Positions 12,674-19,089 of a DNA stretch of 19,089 nt are shown here, one piece after another. The number at the start of each line of letters is the position of its first letter. The first letter of the stretch is position 1. Source of the stretch: RGIG426 sp045598065 (GTDB lineage: Bacteria > Bacillota > Clostridia > Oscillospirales > Acutalibacteraceae); the NCBI GenBank assembly GCA_045598065.1, contig JAZLLJ010000086.1:1-19089 (forward strand). Direction: 5' to 3'. The notes beneath the pieces were generated by a model that was not told the DNA's origin, did no database searches, and saw only the letters and a program-made list of their open reading frames with translations. Both the position numbers and the translations under genes were made by a program.

Positions 12674-14974
12674 ATGTCCACAGAACCGTTTGTGGTTGCC
12701 GAAAAACTGAAAGAGGTGGCTCAGCGAATTCGTACCGTGCGCGAAGACGTGGGCATCGCCGTAGACGATATGGCGGAACGCACCGGTGTTTCCGTTGAGG
12801 AATATCGCCAAATCGAAGCAGGCGAGACCGACTTCGGCTTTACGTTCGTGTATAAATTTGCGAACGTTTGCGGCATTGAAATTACTGATATCATGGAGGG
12901 CAACAGCCCTATTTTAACAAACTACACCGTCACCCGTAAAGGCGGCGGACTGCATTTTACCCGTATGGAGGGCTACACCTATCACCACTTGGCGCCGATG
13001 TTCAAACACAAAATCGCCGAGCCGTTTTACGTGGAGATTCCGTACTCCGCCGAAGCACTGATGGCGCCGGCACACCTGTGCGTCCACAAAGGGCAGGAGT
13101 TCGACGTCGTCGTAAAAGGCACGGTGAAAATCCAAATCGGCGAACACCATGAACTGCTCCACGAAGGTGACAGCATTTATTACGATAGTTCCACGCCGCA
13201 CGATTTGGTGGCGATGAACGGGGAAGACGCGGCCATCTATGCGGTCGTGATGAGCCCCAACAGCGACGACGTGGGCCAATACGAAAAAGCAGTGTCGATG
13301 CCGTCAGTGACCAACGTGGAAAAGGCCAATCTTAAAAACCCGATTTACGAACGGTTTATCGACGAAAAAGTGGAAAACGGACATTTGACGTCCATTGCGT
13401 TCAAAGACGTGGAGCATTTCAACTTTGCCTTTGACGTGGTGGATGAACTGGCGAAAAAATGTCCGCAAAAAACCGCGATGCTTCACGTGTCGGCGGACAA
13501 AACCGCTCGCACGTTCACGTTCAAAGATATGAGCGAACAGTCGGCAAGAACCGCCAACTATTTCCGCTCGCTCGGCATCAAAAAAGGCGACCGCGTGATG
13601 CTGGTGCTTCGCCGCAACTACCAATTCTGGTTCTCCATGTTGGCGCTGCATAAACTGGGCGCCATCGTCATCCCCGCGACCGATCTTTTGACCGAGCACG
13701 ACTTTACCTACCGCTTTGATGCGGCAGGCGTGTCCGCTATCGTGTGCAGCGGCGACAGCGCCGTATCGGAGCAGGTGGATTTGGCGGCGAAGACGAGCAA
13801 GACACTGCGCGTAAAAGTAATCACCAACAAAAGCCGCGACGGATGGCACGATTTTGACAAAGAAATGCCCACCTTTTCTGCGGATTTTCCACGGACAGAA
13901 GATGCGTGCGGCGGCAAAGATCCGCTTTTGATGTTCTTCACCTCCGGCACCACCGGCTATCCGAAAATCGCCATGCACAACCACCTCTATCCGCTCGGCC
14001 ACTTTATCACCGCCAAATACTGGCACAACGTCGATCCGAACGGCCTGCACTTTACGGTGGCAGACACCGGTTGGGGCAAGGCACTTTGGGGCAAACTGTA
14101 TGGGCAATGGCTGTGTGAAGCCGGCGTGTTTACCTACGACTTTGCGAAGTTCGATGCGTCCGACGTGCTCCCAATGCTTTCAAAATACAATATCACAACA
14201 TTCTGCGCCCCGCCGACCATTTACCGCTTCTTCATTAAAGAGAATTTGCAGGCCTACGACTTAACGTCGATTAAATACGCCACGGTCGCCGGCGAAGCGC
14301 TCAACCCCGAAGTGTTCAACCAGTTCTTAAAAGGCACCGGCGTGCCGCTGATGGAAGGCTTTGGTCAAACCGAAACCACGCTGACTGTCGGCAACTTTGT
14401 GGGACAATCGATTAAATCCGGCTCGATGGGCAAACCCAGTCCGCTGTATAACGTGGATATCCTGCTGCCCGACGGCACACCTGCCAAAGTGGGCGAAGTG
14501 GGCGAAATCGTGGTGCGTACCGACAGCGGCGCGCCCTGCGGCCTGTTTGCCGGCTACTATAACGACGAAACGAACACCAAAGCGGTGTGGCACGACGGCT
14601 GTTATCACACCGGCGACACCGCGTGGCGTGACCAAGACGGGTTCTTCTTCTACGTCGGCCGCGTGGACGATTTAATCAAATCCTCCGGCTACCGTATCGG
14701 GCCGTTTGAAATCGAAAGCGTGCTGATGCAGCTGCCGTACGTGCTCGAATGTGCCGTCACCGCCGCACCGGACGAGATTCGCGGTCAGGTGGTCAAGGCG
14801 ACCATTGTGCTGACCAAAGACCGTCTGCCGAGCGAAGAACTCAAAAAAGAGATTCAAACTTACGTGAAAAAACACACCGCACCGTACAAATATCCGCGCA
14901 TCGTGGATTTCCGTGACGAACTCCCGAAAACCATCAGCGGCAAAATCCGCCGTGTGGAGTTGCGCGAAGAGTAA
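12674..14974 (+). CDS. Fusion protein: XRE-type HTH, cupin and AMP-forming acyl-CoA ligase
   Basis: 766 residues in three parts. Residues about 10-75 resemble an XRE helix-turn-helix (AQRIRTVREDVGIAVDDMAERTGVS and so on). Residues about 90-195 resemble a cupin, with HLCVHKGQE near 134-142 and GDSIYYDSSTPHDL at 165-178. Residues about 215-766 are an ANL-family acyl-CoA synthetase close to medium-chain/acetyl-CoA-ligase types. Its motifs are intact: TSGTTGYPK (423-431), EGFGQTE (561-567), HTGD (645-648), hinge GRVDDLIKSSGYRIGPFEIE (662-681) and catalytic Lys757 in ISGK. It should form an acyl-adenylate and then an acyl-CoA; the substrate cannot be read. It is the first gene after the isoleucine T-box, with GGGAGG eight bases before the ATG. 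The fusion suggests a regulator joined to the enzyme, or a ligand-gated ligase. A branched-chain acid substrate is inference. Confidence 0.93.
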   Translation: MSTEPFVVAEKLKEVAQRIRTVREDVGIAVDDMAERTGVSVEEYRQIEAGETDFGFTFVYKFANVCGIEITDIMEGNSPILTNYTVTRKGGGLHFTRMEGYTYHHLAPMFKHKIAEPFYVEIPYSAEALMAPAHLCVHKGQEFDVVVKGTVKIQIGEHHELLHEGDSIYYDSSTPHDLVAMNGEDAAIYAVVMSPNSDDVGQYEKAVSMPSVTNVEKANLKNPIYERFIDEKVENGHLTSIAFKDVEHFNFAFDVVDELAKKCPQKTAMLHVSADKTARTFTFKDMSEQSARTANYFRSLGIKKGDRVMLVLRRNYQFWFSMLALHKLGAIVIPATDLLTEHDFTYRFDAAGVSAIVCSGDSAVSEQVDLAAKTSKTLRVKVITNKSRDGWHDFDKEMPTFSADFPRTEDACGGKDPLLMFFTSGTTGYPKIAMHNHLYPLGHFITAKYWHNVDPNGLHFTVADTGWGKALWGKLYGQWLCEAGVFTYDFAKFDASDVLPMLSKYNITTFCAPPTIYRFFIKENLQAYDLTSIKYATVAGEALNPEVFNQFLKGTGVPLMEGFGQTETTLTVGNFVGQSIKSGSMGKPSPLYNVDILLPDGTPAKVGEVGEIVVRTDSGAPCGLFAGYYNDETNTKAVWHDGCYHTGDTAWRDQDGFFFYVGRVDDLIKSSGYRIGPFEIESVLMQLPYVLECAVTAAPDEIRGQVVKATIVLTKDRLPSEELKKEIQTYVKKHTAPYKYPRIVDFRDELPKTISGKIRRVELREE

Positions 14975-14989
14975 AAAGGGGAGAGAGAC

Positions 14990-16465
14990 ATGCGTAAAAG
15001 CGGAATGTTGTTGCCGATTTTCTCGTTACCGTCGCCTTACGGCATCGGAACATTCGGCGAATCTGCTTATGCGTTTGTGGACTTTTTAGCCGCCGCCGGA
15101 CAGAGCATTTGGCAGATTTTACCGCTCGGCCCGACCGGTTTCGGCAACTCACCGTACCAGTCCGATTCCACCTTTGCGGGCAACCCGCTTCTTATCGACC
15201 TCGATTTGCTTGTAAAAGACGGGTTGTTGACCGAAAGCGAGTGTGCCGCCTTTTCGTGGAACGACAGCCCCGATACGGTCGATTATGACCGTGTCAGAGC
15301 GTACCGACCTCTCTTATTCAAAACCGCCTTCAATCGCTTTTTTGCGTCAATTCCGGCGGATTACGAGGCCTTCTGTGAAGCAGAGAGCGGCTGGCTTTCG
15401 GATTACGCGCTGTTTTGCGCCCTCAAAGATGCCCATAGCGGCGCGGAGTGGCAATTGTGGGAACCCGTTTACCGCGACCGCGATGAAACGGCGCTTGCCT
15501 CGTTTGCCGCGGCAAACAAAGAGGCACTCGACTACTACAAAATGTTGCAATATCTCTTTTTCCGGCAATGGCGAGCGCTCAAAGCCCGTGCCAACGCCAT
15601 GGGAATCGATATTTTGGGCGACTTGCCCATTTACGTGGCGATGGATTCCGCCGACGTGTGGAGTCACCGCGAACTGTTTGCGCTGAATGCCGAGGGAAAA
15701 CCCACTGAAGTGTCCGGTTGTCCGCCGGATGCGTTTTCGGAAGACGGCCAAAAATGGGGAAACCCCGTTTACCATTGGGCGGCACTGCGCGACACCGATT
15801 ACGCTTGGTGGAAAGCCCGTGTGCGCCACGCCTGTATGCTGTATGACAGAGTGCGCATTGACCATTTTCGCGGATTCGAGTCCTATTACTGCATTCCTGC
15901 CGAAGCGGAAAACGCCAAAATCGGCGTGTGGCGCAAAGGGCCGGGAATGGAGTTGTTCCGCACCCTCGAAAACGAGTTGGGCGCTCTGCCGCTTATCGCG
16001 GAAGATTTGGGCTTTTTAACGCCTGCCGTCTACGAACTTCTTAACGCGAGCGGTTATCCCGGTATGCGCGTAATGCAGTTCGCATTTGCGGACGTTTACG
16101 GAGACAGCAGTTATTTGCCCCATAATTTCATTGAAAACTGCATCGCCTACACCGGCACGCACGACAACGATACCATTTTGGGGTGGGCGCAAACGGCGCG
16201 ACCGGACGAATGGGACTTCGCCGCCGCTTATTTAGGCATACACTCCCACGAAGAAGCCCCTGACGGGATGCTGAAAGCGCTTTTGGCATCCAAAGCGGAT
16301 ACCGTCATCTCCCAAGCACAAGACTGGCTCAAAAAGGGGAGCGAGGCGCGCATCAATACGCCCGGCACCACCGAAGGAAACTGGTGCTGGCGAGCGCGGT
16401 CGGGCGATTTCTCCACGGAAATTGCTGTAAAGTTGTTGTCCCTTACACAGTTATATCGCCGCTGA
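14990..16465 (+). CDS. malQ: 4-alpha-glucanotransferase (amylomaltase, GH77)
   Basis: Transfers segments of 1,4-alpha-glucan between malto-oligosaccharides and releases glucose, in cytoplasmic glycogen or maltodextrin metabolism. 491 residues, normal for the short bacterial form. The N-terminal family motif SLPSPYGIGTFG (12-23) is followed by WQILPLGPTGFGNSPYQSDS (41-60). The GH77 catalytic residues are visible: nucleophile Asp291 in RIDHFRGF, acid/base Glu338 in IAEDLG, and Asp392 in GTHDND. The ending NTPGTTEGNWCWR is typical. The ATG at 14990 follows an AGGGGAGA site and is 15 bases after the ligase stop. No promoter or terminator separates it from its neighbours, so it is probably co-transcribed under the isoleucine T-box. 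No other glycogen gene is in the window. Confidence 0.96.
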   Translation: MRKSGMLLPIFSLPSPYGIGTFGESAYAFVDFLAAAGQSIWQILPLGPTGFGNSPYQSDSTFAGNPLLIDLDLLVKDGLLTESECAAFSWNDSPDTVDYDRVRAYRPLLFKTAFNRFFASIPADYEAFCEAESGWLSDYALFCALKDAHSGAEWQLWEPVYRDRDETALASFAAANKEALDYYKMLQYLFFRQWRALKARANAMGIDILGDLPIYVAMDSADVWSHRELFALNAEGKPTEVSGCPPDAFSEDGQKWGNPVYHWAALRDTDYAWWKARVRHACMLYDRVRIDHFRGFESYYCIPAEAENAKIGVWRKGPGMELFRTLENELGALPLIAEDLGFLTPAVYELLNASGYPGMRVMQFAFADVYGDSSYLPHNFIENCIAYTGTHDNDTILGWAQTARPDEWDFAAAYLGIHSHEEAPDGMLKALLASKADTVISQAQDWLKKGSEARINTPGTTEGNWCWRARSGDFSTEIAVKLLSLTQLYRR

Positions 16466-16519
16466 GCGGCAATCAATACACGCTTACACTATCAACCGAG
16501 AGAAACGGAGGATTTTATT

Positions 16520-19089
16520 ATGGCATTGTACGACAAAGTATCCACGGATATGAACTTCGTGGAGCGCGAAAAGAAAATCGAGGCGTTTTGGAAAGAGAAT
16601 GATATTTTCCAAAAGAGCATCGAAGAGCGTAAAGGGGAAAGCCCTTACGTCTTTTTTGACGGTCCGCCGACCGCCAACGGCAAACCGCACATCGGCCACG
16701 TTCTGACGCGCGTTATCAAGGATATGATTCCGCGCTATCGCACCATGAAAGGCTACGAAGTGCCGCGTAAAGCCGGTTGGGACACCCACGGTCTGCCGGT
16801 CGAACTGGAAGTGGAAAAACTGCTCGGTCTCGACGGCAAAGAGCAAATCGAAGAATACGGTTTGGAACCGTTTATCGAAAAGTGCAAAGAGAGCGTGTGG
16901 AAATACAAGGGGATGTGGGAAGATTTCTCCTCGACCGTCGGTTTCTGGGCGGATATGGATAACCCGTACATCACCTACGACAACAACTTTATCGAGTCCG
17001 AGTGGTGGGCGCTGAAACAGATTTGGGACAAAGGCCTGCTGTACAAAGGCTATAAAATCGTGCCGTATTGCCCGCGCTGCGGTACTCCGCTTTCTTCCCA
17101 CGAAGTGGCGCAGGGCTATAAAGACGTTAAAGAGCGCTCCGCCGTTGTCCGCTTTAAGGTCAAAGGGGAGGATGCCTACTTCCTCGCGTGGACGACCACG
17201 CCGTGGACGCTCCCGTCCAACGTCGCGCTTTGCGTGAACCCCGACGAAACCTACGTTAAGGTGAAAAAGGACGAATACACCTACTATATGGCGGAAGCGC
17301 TGGTCGAAACCGTTCTCGGCGAGGGCGCGGAAATCCTCGAATCATACAAAGGCAAAGACCTTGAATACAAAGAGTATGAGCCGCTGTTCAATTTCGTCAA
17401 CCCGAACAAAAAATGCTACTACGTCACCTGCGACACCTACGTCACGCTGACCGACGGTACCGGTGTTGTCCATATTGCGCCGGCATTCGGTGAAGACGAC
17501 TCGATTGTGGGTAAAAACTATGACCTGCCGTTCGTGCAACTCGTGGACGGCAAGGGCGAGATGACCAAAGAAACCCCGTGGGCAGGCATGTTCTGCAAAA
17601 AAGCGGACAAAGAGGTGCTGATTGACCTCGAAAAACGCGGTCTGCTGTTCTCTGCGCCCACGTTCGAACACAGCTATCCGCACTGCTGGCGTTGCGACAC
17701 GCCGCTCATCTACTACGCGCGTGATTCGTGGTTTATCCGTATGACCGACGTGAAAGACGACCTTATCAAAAACAACAACACCGTCAACTGGATTCCCGAA
17801 TCCATCGGTAAAGGCCGCTTTGGTGACTGGCTCGAAAACGTGCAGGATTGGGGCATCAGCCGCAACCGCTATTGGGGCACGCCGCTCAACATTTGGGAGT
17901 GCGAATGCGGCCACCGTCACGCCATCGGCAGTATCGAAGAACTCAAATCCATGTCCTCGAACTGCCCGGACGATGTCGAATTGCACCGTCCTTACATTGA
18001 TGCCGTGACGATTAAGTGTCCGCATTGCGGCAAAGAAATGAAACGCGTGCCGGAGGTCATCGACTGCTGGTTTGACTCCGGCTCGATGCCGTTCGCGCAA
18101 CACCACTATCCGTTCGAGAACAAGGATTTGTTCGAGGCACAGTTCCCGGCGGACTTCATCTCCGAAGCCGTGGACCAAACGCGCGGCTGGTTCTATTCGT
18201 TGCTTGCCATTTCGACGCTTCTGTTCAACAAAGCACCGTATAAAAACGTGATCGTCCTCGGTCTTGTGCAGGACGAAAACGGCCAGAAAATGTCCAAATC
18301 CAAAGGCAACGCGGTCGATCCGTTCGATGCGCTGCAAAAATACGGTGCGGATGCCATTCGTTGGTATTTCTATATCAACTCCGCGCCGTGGTTACCGAAC
18401 CGCTTCCACGACAAAGCCGTGGTGGAAGGCCAACGCAAATTTCTCGGCACGCTGTGGAACACTTATGCGTTCTACACGCTGTATGCCAACATCGACAACT
18501 TTGATCCCACCAAACAAAAAGCGGACAAAGCCACCTTGTCGGTGATGGACAAATGGCTCAATTCTCGCTTAAACACCCTCATTAAAGAGGTGGACGGCTA
18601 TCTCGGCACGTACTGCATCCCCGAAGCCGCCAGAGCGCTGCAAAACTTTGTGGACGACCTCTCCAACTGGTACGTCCGCCGTTGCCGCGAGCGTTACTGG
18701 GTGTCCGGTATGCCGCAGGATAAAATCAATGCCTATACAACGCTCTATGATGCGCTTGTCACCGTCAGCAAACTGGCGGCACCGATGATCCCGTTCATGA
18801 GCGAGGATATCTATCAAAACCTCGTGCGCGGTCTCGACAAAACCGCGCCGGAAAGCATCCATCTTTGCACCTATCCGGTGGCGGACGAAGCCGCGATTGA
18901 CACGGAACTCGAAGCCAATATGCAGCGCGTGCTCGACGTCGTGGTGCACGGCCGTGCCGCCCGTAACGGTGCCAACCTCAAAAACCGTCAGCCGCTGTCC
19001 AAAATGGTGGTGTCCGCCGACGGCGATTTGCCGGAACTGTTCCGCACCGTTATCGCGGAAGAGCTGAACGTCAACACGGTGGAGCTGAA
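16520..19089 (+). CDS. ileS: Isoleucyl-tRNA synthetase, IleS2 type, 3' end cut by window edge
   Basis: Class Ia synthetase charging tRNA-Ile, cytoplasmic. 856 codons are present of a protein usually near 1040, so the C-terminal end is missing. The HIGH motif is PHIGHV (56-61), the KMSKS motif is at 590-594, and WDTHGLPVELE lies near 87-97. The sequence around HIGH (PPTANGKPHIGH, then KDMIPRYRTMKGYEVPRKAG) is of the eukaryote-like IleS2 type rather than IleS1. The CP1 editing domain lies between about 180 and 400. Cysteine pairs CPRCG, CECGHRH and CPHCG suggest zinc sites. ACGGAGGA is eight bases before the ATG. The 54-base gap after malQ holds no convincing promoter and no leader. Control by the T-box about 3.9 kb upstream is therefore likely. 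IleS2 forms are often poorly sensitive to mupirocin. Confidence 0.97.
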   Translation, partial: MALYDKVSTDMNFVEREKKIEAFWKENDIFQKSIEERKGESPYVFFDGPPTANGKPHIGHVLTRVIKDMIPRYRTMKGYEVPRKAGWDTHGLPVELEVEKLLGLDGKEQIEEYGLEPFIEKCKESVWKYKGMWEDFSSTVGFWADMDNPYITYDNNFIESEWWALKQIWDKGLLYKGYKIVPYCPRCGTPLSSHEVAQGYKDVKERSAVVRFKVKGEDAYFLAWTTTPWTLPSNVALCVNPDETYVKVKKDEYTYYMAEALVETVLGEGAEILESYKGKDLEYKEYEPLFNFVNPNKKCYYVTCDTYVTLTDGTGVVHIAPAFGEDDSIVGKNYDLPFVQLVDGKGEMTKETPWAGMFCKKADKEVLIDLEKRGLLFSAPTFEHSYPHCWRCDTPLIYYARDSWFIRMTDVKDDLIKNNNTVNWIPESIGKGRFGDWLENVQDWGISRNRYWGTPLNIWECECGHRHAIGSIEELKSMSSNCPDDVELHRPYIDAVTIKCPHCGKEMKRVPEVIDCWFDSGSMPFAQHHYPFENKDLFEAQFPADFISEAVDQTRGWFYSLLAISTLLFNKAPYKNVIVLGLVQDENGQKMSKSKGNAVDPFDALQKYGADAIRWYFYINSAPWLPNRFHDKAVVEGQRKFLGTLWNTYAFYTLYANIDNFDPTKQKADKATLSVMDKWLNSRLNTLIKEVDGYLGTYCIPEAARALQNFVDDLSNWYVRRCRERYWVSGMPQDKINAYTTLYDALVTVSKLAAPMIPFMSEDIYQNLVRGLDKTAPESIHLCTYPVADEAAIDTELEANMQRVLDVVVHGRAARNGANLKNRQPLSKMVVSADGDLPELFRTVIAEELNVNTVEL

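Noticed and set aside
13304..14107. Minus-strand open frame (267 codons) opposite the acyl-CoA ligase
   Set aside because: Antisense to the intact ligase motifs, and no credible start signal.
16458..16470. GCCGC-TGA-GCGGC hairpin around the malQ stop codon as a terminator
   Set aside because: Only five base pairs and no T run after it. It may be chance, and it would not separate malQ from ileS.
16466..16519. A separate promoter or T-box for ileS
   Set aside because: The 54-base gap holds a ribosome binding site but no paired -35/-10 boxes at 16-18 bases and no T-box motif.
17342..18337. Minus-strand open frame (331 codons) opposite ileS
   Set aside because: Antisense to conserved ileS motifs; the His/Val/Arg-rich composition is typical of shadow frames.

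Overview
The window looks like a chromosomal segment of an anaerobic Firmicute, most likely a Clostridia-class gut or rumen type (Oscillospirales-like). This rests on strong AGGAGG-type ribosome binding sites, several GTG/TTG starts, two tRNA-sensing T-box leaders in front of aminoacyl-tRNA synthetase genes, the gene order pyrH-frr-uppS-cdsA-dxr-rseP, and an IleS2-type isoleucyl-tRNA synthetase. The genus cannot be fixed from the sequence. No tRNA, rRNA, insertion sequence, phage gene or CRISPR array was seen.

Layout. (1) 1-2939, minus strand: pheS and pheT (pheT runs off the left edge) behind a promoter and a phenylalanine T-box leader with a readable UUC specifier. (2) 2976-8265, plus strand: a housekeeping run starting at a divergent promoter: pyrH, frr, uppS, cdsA, dxr and rseP, ended by a strong intrinsic terminator. 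It joins pyrimidine nucleotide synthesis, ribosome recycling, undecaprenyl carrier synthesis, phospholipid synthesis, isoprenoid synthesis and intramembrane proteolysis. (3) 8299-12319, plus strand: a two-gene cyclic-di-GMP operon with a near-consensus promoter. It holds a membrane diguanylate cyclase with an extracellular domain, and an EAL phosphodiesterase fused to a PTS EIIC-like membrane domain whose expected sugar-binding motifs are degenerate. (4) 12327 to the right edge, plus strand: a promoter and a second T-box leader, best read as isoleucine-specific (AUC specifier). Three co-directional genes follow: a fusion of XRE-type helix-turn-helix, cupin and acyl-CoA ligase; a 4-alpha-glucanotransferase (malQ); and ileS, truncated at the window end.

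The most interesting part is region 4. The T-box that would be expected directly in front of ileS sits two genes upstream, in front of an acyl-CoA ligase fused to a DNA-binding-like and a ligand-binding-like domain. One coherent hypothesis is that the ligase activates a branched-chain acid such as 2-methylbutyrate. The CoA ester would then be carboxylated reductively toward isoleucine, so uncharged tRNA-Ile would induce both isoleucine supply and tRNA-Ile charging. The leader's competing terminator and antiterminator can be read base by base. The substrate and the isoleucine link are inference.
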